64,000 bases of DNA from Toxonevra muliebris (GCA_963691655.1 OY829329.1:58417408-58481407), one strand, 5' to 3'. Counted from the first letter of the stretch, positions 23,711 through 34,479 are shown. A program made the numbers and translations. The notes: a model not told the origin generated them from the sequence alone.

Positions 23711-24850
23711 GTATACCAGAATTATAAACGATGCGTCTGTCTTGACCTCTGGGTATAAACGCTCTTTCGTTTTATCTCGAATAAAAATCGAATACATTGA
23801 ATACCTAAAAATCGCTGCGCTACTTCAAATGCAATGAGAATATGCAACATACACACACACTCCCATACATCCATACAAAGGTCCAATAATATTGAAAATT
23901 CAATCAATTTTATTGATTGATTCAGAAACAAAAGCAAAGCAAGGCAAAACAAAAAAAAATAATTGGAATGAGAACGAAATAAATTGCAAAGTAGAGCAAT
24001 AAAAAAATGGAAAAAAGGAAAAAATGCAATGTGAACGCGCCGTTGGTGGCATACAGCAAAAAAAAACGTGACAACGTCAGTGCCAGCGTCAGCGTGGGCA
24101 AAAAAGTTTTAAGCTCAGGTGAATCAGAGATAAAGAAAGTGTGTATTGAAACTGGCCCTTACTATACGGAACTGAACGTTGGAAATTTATACTCTTTCAC
24201 ATTGCTAAAAATAGTAGTATACATATACACATATCTACCTATACATCTATCTAAACATCTATCTAAACATACATTCATCAATACACTAAGGTATGCCAGA
24301 TCGTTAGAGGTGGTGTCAGCTTTTTGTTGTACCTTTCCGATTTGTTTTTGTTTTTTTCCAACGTTTTCATTTTGCACACCATTCGATTCGATTCGATGTT
24401 CTTGATGGTGATGGTGATGATGATGATAATGATAGCTTGGAATGATGGTCACCATCGTACATACAACGTACACTAAAAGAATACAAGCCACACCAAAAGC
24501 AGGTTAACATTGTCGGGCCTTTCTGTTTTATTGGTGATGTAGGTGGGGGTGTTAGTGAATGCAGTGGTTGTGTGGTGTTGCTCATCATGATTTTCCAATA
24601 TAAAATAGCAAAACAAAAAATTTGGAAAGAGAAAAGAAAATACAACATAAGCATACAAGCAAAAATGAATCAAAGAAGTGAAATCCAGAGAGAGAGAGAG
24701 AGGTACAGGAACTGAATAGGCCTAGCGCGAGAGTGAGAGGGCACAGAATTTGTTGTTGTTCACAAATACAATATACGACTATGTATATTTCTCATGTCCT
24801 TTTTGTTGTAGCATTTTATTTATGCCTCTCCGTTATTTATTTGTATATGT
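23711..24850. other. Mostly non-coding; simple repeats
   Basis: Contains a CA tract (23852-23862), ATCTATCTAAACATC repeats at 24240-24270, GGTGAT/GATGAT runs at 24405-24430, and a GA tract at 24688-24704. One exon-like frame (24007-24118) is listed separately. Confidence 0.5.
24007..24118 (+). CDS. Weak candidate first coding exon (unknown protein)
   Basis: ATG at 24007 opens a 37-codon frame (MEKRKKCNVNAPLVAYSKKK, then a Val/Ser-rich stretch) that is richer in G+C than its flanks. It reaches a possible donor, CAG|GTGAAT, at 24118/24119. The frame stays open beyond the donor to 24405. Its Lys-rich and Ser/Val-rich composition is low complexity, no matching downstream exon was found, and I recognise no family. 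It may equally be chance or a 5' non-coding exon. Confidence 0.18.
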
Positions 24851-24989
24851 GTAGGTATCAGCGATGCCAACTTGGGGGGAATTCCCCGATTTGTGGGGAA
24901 TACCCGGATTTGTGGGGAATTCTCATCGTCTAACTTCTTTTTTTTGTCAAATTTTATGTAATGTAAAACGTTTTACTTATGACTTATTT

Positions 24990-25051
24990 CATATTTTGGG
25001 TCTTAAAATCTTCATCTTTTCATATTTTGGGTCTTAAAATCTTCATCTTTT
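24990..25051. repeat. 31-bp perfect direct repeat, two units
   Basis: CATATTTTGGGTCTTAAAAT plus 11 further bases is repeated exactly at 24990-25020 and 25021-25051, inside the hAT element just left of the LINE insertion point. Confidence 0.95.
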
Positions 25052-25053
25052 CT

Positions 25054-25764
25054 TAAGTGGGCTGTTCTCGACTGCCGATCTTCACTCAACATTTTGTCGA
25101 GTCACTCGCAGGTCCACCTATATTGGGTGCCTGGACATATGGATATTTCAGGTAACTTCAATGCCGACGAGTTAGCAAAACAGGGCTCGCAGCTTACAGA
25201 TATATCACCTTCCTGCACAATTGGTGTCCCTCTTATGTCTATTAAGTTAGCCATTAAGCAAAACTACCTTGCGGAAGCAAAAAGATCCTGGGTAGCGGAG
25301 CATACCTGTGGTATTACCAGGCTAACATGGACCACTATGGACAATAGACGAACTAGACAGCTACTCAACTTTAGCAGAAACTCCATCAGCATAACGACTT
25401 CGGTGCTCACGGGACACTGCATAATGGGGAGACATGCTGCAAGACTTGGACTGCCATTCAACTTCTGTCGGGGCTGCGGCTCTGAGGAGAAGGAAGAAAC
25501 AGTCCTCCATTTCATGTGCGAATGCCCATCCCTGGCCAGGAGGAGACTAAAACTCCTGGGCTCACCTTTCTTTACTAGTCTGTCCGAGCTATCATCCGTA
25601 AATATTAAGGACATAGCCAGATTCATTATGGAATCCTCATGGTTCTCCCCTCCGAAAATGGGGGAGTCGCGCCGCACTGTGGTATCACAATGAGCCTAAT
25701 TATGTGCTTAAGTGTGCTTTCAAGCAGAAGGCTGCCACTCCAACCTAACCTAACCTAAGTGGGC
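25054..25764 (+). mobile_element. 5'-truncated I/R1-type LINE with 9-bp TSD and (CCTAA)n tail
   Basis: TAAGTGGGC occurs at 25054-25062 and 25756-25764. The 693-bp insert (25063-25755) holds the end of ORF2, a short 3' untranslated region and a tail ending CCAACCTAACCTAACC. The tail is a pentamer repeat, not poly(A), as in several I-clade LINEs with short tandem tails. The element sits inside the hAT element, so it inserted later. Confidence 0.85.
25063..25693 (+). pseudogene. LINE ORF2 C-terminus: RNase H end plus zinc knuckle
   Basis: The frame is open from the insertion edge (25063) to the TGA at 25691-25693, about 209 codons with no stop or shift. It covers the last part of the RNase H domain (VHLYWVPGHMDISGNFNADE, with the catalytic Asp in NADE). 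Next comes the conserved linker TSVLTGHCIMGRHAARLGL. A CCHC-type zinc-knuckle block follows (CRGCGSEEKEETVLHF, MCECPSLARRR) and then a short tail. The RNase H after reverse transcriptase places it among I/R1/LOA-group LINEs. The clean frame suggests a fairly recent insertion; 5' truncation makes it dead on arrival. The reverse-strand frame over the same bases is a shadow. Confidence 0.85.
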
Positions 25765-26618
25765 ACTTTATTGATTTGAAGAAATCAATTTTGAAAGTAT
25801 TACATTTCGAAAGTATTTTGTGAACATTTCAAAAAGAAACTCGGAGTGATTTCGTAGATATAGATGATTATGGCGCCGAGTGTCAGTCAGGCCAAAACAG
25901 TCGCGCGGTGCTTCGACTTCCCTTTCGGCCGTTCAGAAAGGCTTAGCTATGTCTTCGTCCTGCATCTCCTGATTAATAACTCTTAATCCCTGCTGACTAA
26001 TCTGTAAACTTATAAATTGCGGCCAGCCATCATAATGAAGTAAAAGTATATTTTATCTGTTAAAAACCGTGAGTCAAAACTGTAAATCCTTTTTTTTCAA
26101 AACAAGTTTTTGCCATTTTTTATTTAAGTCAAAAGAAAGCCCATGTCTTTTCCTTTGATAAATTTAATGTCCAGAAATGGGCTGAGGCTTGTCTATTAAA
26201 ATGAACGTCTAGTAACTCGACACACCTCATCTCGTTCAAGTTTTGTGTGATAACTACTACCCAATATAACTAAACTTTGTGCAAGTTGGAGTCTGACGGA
26301 TTGTCTGAGAGTGGGTTCGCTTGAAATTAAATCTCCTGTGTCCATGTGTCAAAAGAATTCCGGATTCAGAAAGTACATTTCTATTAATCTACGAGTCCTA
26401 TAAAATTTGGTTAGGTTGTGTACCGAAAAGGTTCAGGATCGCCCTAAAATAACACTCACCGAGATCAATTTTAAGGTATTTTTCGTTTTTGTAAAGTTTA
26501 TATGGAAAGTGCGTGTCGCGCTTTTATACCGATGCGGGGAATTTGATCGAAAATCGGGGAATTTCTCGAGAGCTATCGGGGAGAAGAAAAAAAATGAGTT
26601 GACATCCCTGGTAGGTAT

Positions 26619-27608
26619 ATATACATTTGGAAACATGGACGCATGCACACAAACACACACACACACACATATACTATTATTAATCGTTGCAAATACTACT
26701 GCATTAATGCAATTGGCGGAAATGTGATAAGTGCATGTTGCCAGCCAACATTTGTGCCACCAGGAAAAATGTTGTTTATTGCATACCTACAATATTAGTT
26801 CAACTATGGTTAAAAGGTGATTATGTTTTTTTTATTTTCTACCTTTGTATTTTATTTTTTTATTTTTTCTTTTACAGTTTCGTGCACGATTTGCCTTTAA
26901 CGTATTAACTTGATTTTAAAATGCATTTGAGCGCGCTAACATTCTTCTTTCTATATGTTAATAGAATTTCATTGATTTATGCTTGTGTTACCTTAGTAAA
27001 GAAGACACGGACGGACTTCGTCGAAGGCCATTAATTGAAGGTTTATTGCTCTATTTATTTTTAGTATGCTTAACCACAGAAATTAACCCTTTTCGTTTAA
27101 GCTTTTAATACCCTCACCCAATCTGTTCACTCAAAGCATTGTGTGCAAGTAGTAGGTTGAATTAACTTTGAACATTCAAACGCTATTAGTGACATCGAAA
27201 AGAAGGCGGTAGCGTGCATATCACAGCAAAATGCACATTTTTAATGGTTTTCGAGGTTTCATGGTTACTGCTACTGTTCAAATAAACTATGTAAATGATT
27301 TGAAATTAAAACTTCAAGCAAGAATATTTTATTTTTCTGTAATTTAAAATTAATTTTCCAGACATATTCAAATATCGAATGAAATACCACGATTTGGGAA
27401 GTGTCAAAGACCGAAAAAAATTTTCCGATCGAAGTTTAATAGTGCAGAAAAGTACATAGGCTACTGATAAACGCAAACCAAATACAAATAAAAAATCTAC
27501 AAGCGAAGCAATATCATCTTTATTACACGAAATTTCGTAAAATTTTTGAAAATTTAACTAAATCTATAAAAAAAAATTTTAGTGTTTTCGGAATTATAGT
27601 AGAAATTG
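26619..27608. other. Non-coding stretch, no gene seen
   Basis: Contains a CA microsatellite at 26648-26669. The remainder is unremarkable AT-rich DNA with no motif recognised. Confidence 0.5.
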
Positions 27609-27735
27609 TAAAGCCTAAATTAGAATAGCACGGCATGGTTTGAAAACAGTGGTAGATTGCAACATTTCTAAATTTACTGGCAGTGAATAGCTGATTTTTT
27701 TACTGCCGCGACGTGCTATTGTAAATTAGGCTTAA
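27609..27735. mobile_element. Harbinger-type MITE, 121 bp, TAA target duplication
   Basis: AGCCTAAATTAGAATAGCAC (27612) and, in reverse complement, AGCCTAATTTACAATAGCAC (27732) are inverted repeats with two mismatches over the first 20. TAA flanks both sides (27609-27611, 27733-27735). No coding capacity. Its ends differ from those of the Harbinger remnant at 19681-20503. Confidence 0.75.
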
Positions 27736-28317
27736 AGTTGGGGTTCAAGTCAGTTAGGTAAGTCCCTCTGAGGGGAAATCAGCGTCCCTATAAAAAGCAA
27801 GAAAAAAAGAGCTAATTTCCTGTAAAAAAAAAAAAAAAAATAGTTTAAAAAAAAAACAACAGAGCGAAACGATTAGGACTCGATGGTTTGTGTAAAATTC
27901 AACCATATTCTGTTGGAGCACTAAATTTACCTTTTCATCTTTAATCCACGGAAATTGGTATTAATTCCGAGAACTAGTCTCCGGAACTGTTGAAAGGAGA
28001 GGAAAAAAGGAAAAGGAGAGAATGAAGGAATAGAAAAGATAAGAGGAAAAGACCAGAGCAATGCAGCCGTACCTAAACATATCTAAAAGGCAAAACATAA
28101 CGGGAACAAACTTTTATTACAATTTTGGACTGAGGTACTAAGAGGCCTTCCTTCAAAAATATAGCCAGGTTTTTCAATGAAAGAAAGACATAGACAGTAC
28201 AACATTCTGCGGCCATAAACTGACAATTTTTTGATAGCGGGCACTGCTCAGATCATTTTCTTTATTTAGACTGCTACGTCACAATTTCTTTTACTTTATT
28301 TTTTTTTCTTGTCCTAG
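27736..28317. other. Non-coding stretch, no gene seen
   Basis: A-rich and purine-rich (GAAAAGGAGAG runs at 28000-28050). No gene or repeat was recognised. Confidence 0.5.
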
Positions 28318-28905
28318 AGTAAAACCAACGGGATGTGACGTCGCGCGTAAGTTTGCAATGCGACATAATTTTGTCGAGCAATGTGCATGAGGGGCTAAAT
28401 ATCAGTATTCCGAAACTGAATTCACGAGCAAACTTTATAATAAACGATTCATAAATAGTTTTAATTCAATATAACATTTTAATTGCACACACACACACGC
28501 CAATGGCAGAAAGAACAATGTGTAGCGTCGCCATCTTAAAGTTTATGACAGTTATACATTTCACACACAGATGGCGCAAATGTCCAAGGAATTACATGAA
28601 GATGCCGCACACAAAAAAAAGTTAGCTACAATTGTCATCGACATTACCGGTACAGAGTTGCAATTTTCGTTCTAGAATTAATCCCAAAAAAAAAAAAAAA
28701 ATTAGTTGTGTATTAACGAACACAAGGCAGAAGAGAAATTTCTTGTGAACTAAACGAAACAAGCAAATGAAATTAAAAAACACAAGCCAATGAAGTAAAA
28801 AATTTAGCGATTGAAAAATTTCATTTGCTTGTTATTTGCATGTGTTTCGTTTAGTTCACAAGAAATTTCACTTCAGCCTTGTGTTCGTTAATACACAATT
28901 TAGTT
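28318..28905 (+). mobile_element. Two-copy palindrome-ended element (copy 1)
   Basis: 28318-28640 matches 53703-54022 at high identity (for example CCTAGAGTAAAACCAAC, TTTGTCGAGCAATGTGCATG, GTGTAGCGTCGCCATCTTAA). The right part (28765-28905) matches 54035-54160. This copy has extra sequence at about 28640-28765, including the left arm of a palindrome. The end contains AGAAATTTCACTTC, a variant of the sub-terminal repeat shared with the HINE-like elements. CA microsatellites lie in the same place in both copies (28485-28499, 53870-53879). No coding frame. Confidence 0.8.
28706..28905. repeat. Imperfect palindrome of about 200 bp
   Basis: TTGTGTATTAACGAACACAAGGC at 28706-28728 pairs with the end of the element near 28880-28903; AAATTTCTTGTGAACTAAAC at about 28737 pairs with GTTTAGTTCACAAGAAATTT at about 28850-28869. 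The loop holds AAACACAAGCCAATGAAGTA. The related copy at 53690 keeps only the right arm. Confidence 0.85.
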
Positions 28906-28934
28906 TTTTTAGCTCAACTCCTCTATGAGGATCG

Positions 28935-29300
28935 ATGGGAATCGCTATATAATATACTATTTGGAAGTCCTACAACTTTGTTATTTAGATCAAGTTGTTC
29001 GCTATGAAGAGATGAAACTTTTTTTTTCACAACTGACCTCCACCTCCCTTTCGTACCCCTCTTCCCTCGGGTTTTTGGTATGAATGTGTCAAAAAATTTT
29101 CAATTAGGTACGACAGGGGGTAAATTTTATATTAATTAACATTTTTTTTACACATTTTAAAAAAGGGTCCAAAGAGAGATTGGAGGGTTGATGTAAAAAA
29201 AAAAAAAAATTTTATAACTTTTCATAACGAGGAACTTTGCTTCAAACTACAAACACCTTTGAATAATCAAATTGCACATCCATTCTCAGCAGCCCCTTAT
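28935..29300. repeat. Weak imperfect palindrome
   Basis: GTTCGCTATGAAGAGATGAA followed by a T-run and ACTGACCTCCACC (28998-29046) roughly mirrors a reverse complement CTCGTTATGAAAAGTTATAA with T-run and ACATCAACCCTCC (29188-29236 region). Divergence is high; it may be an old foldback. Confidence 0.4.
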
Positions 29301-30094
29301 CGGGACCCTACACTTTAATTAAAAAAAAAAGATTAGGTAACAATCTACCATATATGTTACTACGGAGGAATTAATCTAGATGGTTTCCTCTTTCAATAAA
29401 AAATCGAAAAATTTGAATTTGTTGCTATTAATTTTAGTTATAGTGAAGGCCAAATAGTAAAGTACCACGACCTGAAATAAGCTGTTCCACAAATACAGAA
29501 CGTAGAAATCAGTAAGTCGAACCACAAAACCAAAGCATTGTTTTGATAAAAGAAAGCAACAGAAATTTTAATTTAACTTAATTTTCGCGTGGGTTTAAGG
29601 GGTTATACGTACATAGTTAGGAGGGCAAAAAAAAAGACGATTTTTCAAGAATTTTTTCTGAAAAATAATTTTATTGGATTTACATAACAAAATTACGGCT
29701 TTATAAATAAAATTTTCTTTTTTGATAAAAATTTTGTCCTTAAATTGCTTACTAAATGATAAATATTTAAAGGAAAAATTAGTTTTCGACTAATTACTAA
29801 AATATATATTTGTAAAGCTTATTTGAAAACTTGAGACAGATTCTCAAACGCCTTGAGCCGTTTTCGAGAAATCTTGCGCACCAACTTTTAAAACACAGTT
29901 TTGAGGAAAACGCATTCAAAGTTTCAAAAACTGTTTATAAGGAGTGAGATTGAAAAAATCTTAACACACATTTTACCTAATAATTTTTTTTGGGTATAAA
30001 ATTTAAAAATTTCTTTGATCTAATTATCTTTGAAAAATATGTCAGTTGTTATTTTTAATGACAAACATGTTGATTTATTGTGAGTTTGATCAAA
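29301..30094. other. AT-rich flank of the Tc1-like transposase pseudogene
   Basis: Probably contains the 5' end of the element whose transposase starts at 30095, but I could not find a convincing pair of inverted repeats (candidates at 29597-29620 have no partner near 31330). Confidence 0.4.
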
Positions 30095-31115
30095 ATGAGT
30101 GAAGAAAAAGAAGTACGTCTTAAAATTATTAAAAATTTACAAAAAAATCCAAATTGGTCCCACAAAAAATTGGCCAAAGAATTGAAGGTCTGCCGTCAAA
30201 CTGTTTCCAATGTTATTAAACAGTTTCAGGAGAATTTCACCATCGATAGGAAACCTGGCTCGGGAAAAAAACAAGGACCACATGATTTTGGGAAAGCCAA
30301 GAAAATAGAAAGCATATTGAAAAGACCTCCAAGCACATCTGGTAGAAAAGCTGCCCGGTTAGCCCAGTGCTCTGACTATTTGGTGCGAAAAGTTAAAGCC
30401 AATGCAGGTTTGAAAACATACAAAGTCCAAAAAGTTCCAGACAGGAATGCTGCAAAAAATTTAGACGCCAAAAGTAGAGCTCGGAAATTAAAATCAAATT
30501 TCATACAAAAATTTGGCATTCATGTTGTATAATGGACGACGAAACGTATGTACCTACTGGCAGATTTTACGCAGCTTCCGGGTCAAAATTTTGACGTTGC
30601 TGATGCTCGAGGAAATGTCGAAGAACAATTTAGAATCCAAAAGCAGACAAAATTTCATAAAAAAAATCCTGGTATGACAAACTATATGCAGTTGCGGCAA
30701 AAGAAGCAAGTCATTTGTTACAGTGGGCTCTATAAATACCAAAATATACATCAAAGAATGTTTGAAAAAAAGACTTCTACCTTTCATAACAGAGCACAAT
30801 GTGTCCAGATATTTTTGGCCCGATTTGGCATCATCTCACTATGGCAAGAAAGCTCTGGAGTGGTACCAAAGTAATAACATAGTTTTTGTACCAAGGGAGG
30901 CTAATCCTCCACATTGTCCGGAGATAAGACCAGTGGAGAGATATTAGGCTCTTGTGAAAAGAAACTTAAAGAGCTCAAAAAAGGTGTCCCAAAGTATCGC
31001 AAAAGATTTTAAAAGGAGATGGGCAAACTGTTCCAAAAAGGTGTCTGAAACAACTATCAAATCTCTAATGGAAGGCTTACCAAAAAAGGTCCACGAGTTC
31101 ATAAATTGTGGTTAG
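30095..31115 (+). pseudogene. Tc1-like transposase pseudogene, nearly full length
   Basis: From the ATG at 30095 (MSEEKEVRLKIIKNLQKNPN) the frame encodes an N-terminal HTH and a basic linker. At about 30530 the frame shifts into the catalytic domain: CIMDDETY with the first Asp, then ADFTQLPGQNFDVADARGNV. Another shift near 30720 leads to FWPDLASSHYGKKALEWYQS (second Asp) and PPHCPEIRPVERY (Glu). By my count 37 residues separate the second Asp from the Glu, a DD37E-type spacing. A TAG at 30945 replaces the Trp expected after ERY, and the frame then runs on to a final TAG at 31113-31115. At least two frameshifts and one stop make it non-functional. It is the same broad family as the truncated transposase at 4715-5386. 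Confidence 0.85.
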
Positions 31116-32406
31116 AACTATAAAAGTTGTATTTTTCTATAATTTGTAAAATAGTATCAATTAAAATTTTATGCAAATTTGTTGACAAAATTTTGATTTA
31201 TTTTTGTTTTTTATTTTTTTAGATAAATATGTAAAACAAATTTCTTCAGTGCAATTTCTAAGCTTTTTCGTATTCAGTTAATACCAAAAATTGGCACAAT
31301 AATGATTTCCCTAAATTGTTTTTTTTTTCAAACTTGAGTATGATGATTTACATATCAAAAGCAATAAATTTAATTTTTGGTTTTTGTTTTCTTTTTTTTT
31401 TAGCATACGCTTTTGTTATCTTCATCCACAAGCACATGTTATAGAAATGAAGGTACAGTGGCACAAACGTAGGACCGAACAAACAAACAAAAAATGTTAA
31501 TTTACCAAAGAAACATAAAAAATGTAGGAAAGACACTCACTCACACAACTAAACATACATACACACAAAGCTATACACTTCACACATACGCACACACAAA
31601 AGAAATGAATTCATTAAATAAAACCACGGGGGGGGGAAAAAAGAAAAGAAATCATCATCATCAAAAAAAAATTTGTAGCAAACGAGAAAAAGGCGTAAAA
31701 GGACAACAGCCGTGATCCTCCTCCTCCTTCTCCTCCCAACTCTATAAAAAATGTAGCGATTTAAAAGTTACGCACTGCCACAAGGATCAGGGACGTTTGC
31801 TGAGAGGCCTGAATGAATACAGGAATCCTCATGATTTCAAAATAAATGCTTTAAAGTTGCATTCAGTATATAAAAAATAAACAGAATAAAATTTACCGAA
31901 ATATAAATCAAGTCGCCCTAGGCCACACATAACACATGCGAGAAACTTCCCTGACGAAACGAAGCGCCAGCTAACATAAAAAACACACATAAGGAATTAA
32001 AAACAGAAATGTCAACGTTGATTTCATTATAGACCTCGATTGTATGTGGAGGAAAAACTAAATATAGTGAATGTAAAAAAATGTAGAGAACTTCAAAAGT
32101 TAACACTAACAAAGCAAACAAAAAAAAAAAAAACAAACACAAACACAGTGATATTGTGTAAGGCGCATACACGCCCCTTATATGTATGTTCTACTTTTTT
32201 ATACAGTTTTGCGTTTTTCCTCGTATAATAATCAAAAATTTATATAAGCTCGGGTGTATTTTGGCAGTGGTTTACACTTGAACTTGGCTACAGTTTTATT
32301 TCCTTTTCCTTCAGCAGAAAACAACAAAAAAGTTTATTAAATTCTGCATTTTAAAATATGTAAAAGTAAAAAGCAAAAAAAAAAACTATACATATTTTTT
32401 CATGTT
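31116..32406. other. Non-coding stretch, no gene seen
   Basis: AT-rich with CA/ACAC patches (31545-31600), a G9 run at 31628-31636 and CTCCTCCTC at 31715-31735. No gene or element was recognised. Confidence 0.5.
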
Positions 32407-33677
32407 TACAGGGTGACAATCGTAAAGTGACGCACACATTTCAGCAGTTATTTTCAAAAGGACGTACTTCCGTTAAGTACAATTAAGTGTTAACATTGCT
32501 GAATATATAAGCATTCATTTGAACCCCACCTCATTCAATATAACCTCCTTTAGCCTGCACACATGCCTTCAATCGATCCGGAAATCGTAGGACTGTTCGC
32601 CGCAGGACTTCCTGATCAATTTCAGTCCAGGCTTTCTCTAATGAATTTGTCAGCGACTCCAGACTGTGGTGCTGAGATGCACAAGCCTTACTCTCTAAAA
32701 TACTCCAAATAGAGTAGTCCATTGGATTCAAGTCTGGGGAGTATGGTGGCCATTCTTGAGATGTTATGAATCCAGAAAAATTGTCTTTTATCCATGTTTG
32801 CGTTAATTTTGCCATGTGGGAAGGTGCAGAATCTTGCTGGAAAGTCCAGTTTTCATTTCCAAATGTATCTTGGGCCCAGGGAAGAACATGTTCATTTAAA
32901 ATGCTCCGATAAACAACCTGGTCAATTTTAACACCCTTTTCAACGAATATTAGAGGGGATCTGGCATTAGCGGAAACTCCAGCCCATACCATAACGGAAG
33001 CTGGCTTTTGAACTCGGCCAACAGTCCTATTTTGTTGCGATGATGATGTTAGCCACATTCGGTCATTTTGCGCATTGAAATGTTGTTCAACCGTGAAAAT
33101 TTTTTCATCTGTAAACAAGATATTTTCAACATTTTTTAACACGGAGGAGCGTAGCAACGCCTTGCATCTTTGCAGTCGCAAATCTTTCTTTTTTTGTGTC
33201 AGATCTTGAGCTTTTCGGAGCTTGTACGGCTTAAGATTAAGCTTTCATTTTGCAATGATTCGCACTGTTTCACGGTTTACTCCCACTTCCTTAGTGATTT
33301 TTCTCATTGAGCGCCTTGGATTTCGCTTGATTCGTTTACGAATTTTTTCTGTTAAACCAGTAGTGGCAACTGTTGAAAATTTTCCCCGGTCTCTATCTCC
33401 AAAACCCCCAGTTTCATTATATCGAATAATAGCTCGGTCTACCGTACGACTTGACAAATTTAAAGCCTTTGCAATTTGACGGCTACTATAATTTGCCAAA
33501 TGAAATTTCATAATTTCCATTTTTATGGAAATTTCAAAATGTAATAACAAAAAGTCAAATGAAATTAAAAGCAAAGCCAATGATGAATGAATTTGCTTTT
33601 TAAATTAAAGGAACGGTAAATGGCAAAGCTTGCTGCAAAGTATTAAACTTGCGTCACTTTACAATTGTCACCCTGTA
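32407..33677 (-). mobile_element. maT-type (DD37D) Tc1/mariner element, complete ends
   Basis: TA lies at 32407-32408 and 33676-33677. The element is 1,267 bp (32409-33675). Inverted repeats start CAGGGTGACAATCGTAAAGT on the left and CAGGGTGACAATTGTAAAGT on the right, and match for about 26 bp with one mismatch. It carries one transposase gene on the minus strand with a single in-frame stop. Another end of the same element is at window positions 1-43. Intact ends mean it could be moved by a related transposase. Confidence 0.92.
32531..33520 (-). pseudogene. maT-like transposase, one internal stop
   Basis: The likely start is the ATG at 33520 (MEIMKFHLANYSSRQIAKAL), giving about 329 residues, a normal length for Tc1/mariner. 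The paired-type HTH spans about residues 1-110 (RQIAKALNLSSRTVDRAI; RRSMRKITKEVGVNRETVRI). The catalytic residues are D in LFTDEKIF, D in FQQDSAPSH and D in LNPMDYSIW. I count 37 residues between the last two, the DD37D spacing described for the maT group between mariner and Tc1. The only break is a TGA at 33242-33244, right after RIIAK; the frame continues with LNLKPYKLRKAQ without a shift. All else looks intact, so inactivation appears recent, or the stop may be an allele or sequencing error. Confidence 0.9.
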
Positions 33678-34097
33678 TGTGCCAAACCAAAAAGGTGTAA
33701 AAATTTTATAACCTTTGGGTTAAGTATGTCATGATTAATGTTGCTGATATTTTTCGATAATGTTTGCAACTTTTTTTTTGTGTTTTTTGTCAGAGTGAAA
33801 TTCTCGTTGAGAAGTAAGTTTAATTAAAGTGTCGTAAAGTTTCTTAGCTGGCAATTAAAACTTATTATGGCTCAGGAATACTCAGCAAATGCGGTAATAT
33901 TAGCATGAGATTAAATGTTATCTTTGCGCTGTAAAAAAGAAAGTAACATATGACATTTTCACCACCATTTTACACTTTTTCGGCCGGCCATCCTTATCCT
34001 TTTAAACTCAAAAAAAAAATTATAGAAATTCATTGTAAAAACTTAAAAAAATTTCTCAATACAAATTATGGTTAAACAAAAATTGCGTTTGCAATTT
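33678..34097. other. Non-coding spacer, no gene seen
   Basis: AT-rich; includes CGGCCGGCC at about 33980. No feature recognised. Confidence 0.5.
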
Positions 34098-34155
34098 CTC
34101 TGGTTCATATCTTGCTTCATTACAAAATCTTTAATAACACAGTCCAACAGCATTT

Positions 34156-34479
34156 TTGCAACAGGATAGGTTAGGTTGGAGTGGCTGTCGAGAGACACAC
34201 TTAGGCCTGAACGGCCCATTGTGATACCACATAGTTGGACCTACAGTTTAACGCCGATTCCGAACGGCGGTGTGGCAATTTTTTATCGGCTTGGTGGTTT
34301 TGCCATTACCAACCAATGTGTGTACTTGAACACTATCTTATAATTCTCATACACTTCATATTGATAGTGAATATAAGAAAGTAATGAAAATTAACCACCA
34401 GACGAAGAACCCGAACCTCCCAGATGAAAGTCTAGTGCATTATCCACTAGGCTATCGAGGTCGTCTTGCAACAGGATAG
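34156..34479 (-). mobile_element. tRNA-derived SINE with LINE-derived 3' tail and 14-bp TSD (copy A)
   Basis: TTGCAACAGGATAG is duplicated at 34156-34169 and 34466-34479. The 296-bp insert is read from 34465 leftward. Its head resembles a tRNA: A box TAGCCTAGTGG and B box GGTTCGGGTTC. A body of about 170 bp follows. It ends with a tail (34170-34225) that matches the last codons, stop codon and 3' end of the LINE at 25063-25755, including GTGGTATCACAATG and GCCACTCCAACCTAACC. Shared tails are how SINEs borrow LINE reverse transcriptase. A second copy of head and body is at 54756-54995. Confidence 0.88.

Larger units (their letters stand above)
24851..26618. mobile_element. hAT-type non-autonomous element with perfect 8-bp TSD, containing a LINE
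   Basis: GTAGGTAT occurs at 24851-24858 and 26611-26618. Just inside are CAGCGATGCCAACTTGGGGG (from 24859) and, in reverse complement, CAGGGATGTCAACTC (ending 26610): an imperfect inverted repeat of the hAT type. GGGGAAT words crowd both sub-terminal regions (24872-24915 and 26535-26585). No hAT transposase is visible. The 1,752-bp body includes a 693-bp LINE insertion plus its 9-bp duplication, leaving about 1,050 bp of original element. Confidence 0.85.

Noticed and set aside
24162..24654. Overlapping minus-strand frames rich in His, Ser and Pro
   Set aside because: They arise from ATGGTG/GATGAT and TTGT simple repeats, with no family motif or splice context.
25264..25677. Long minus-strand open frame
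   Set aside because: It is a shadow of the LINE ORF2 frame on the + strand, which has clear RNase H and zinc-knuckle motifs.
25740..25760. CCTAACCTAACCTAA as a telomere (TTAGG) remnant
   Set aside because: It lies exactly between the LINE end and its target duplication, and a related tail ends the SINE at 34170; it is the retroelement tail.
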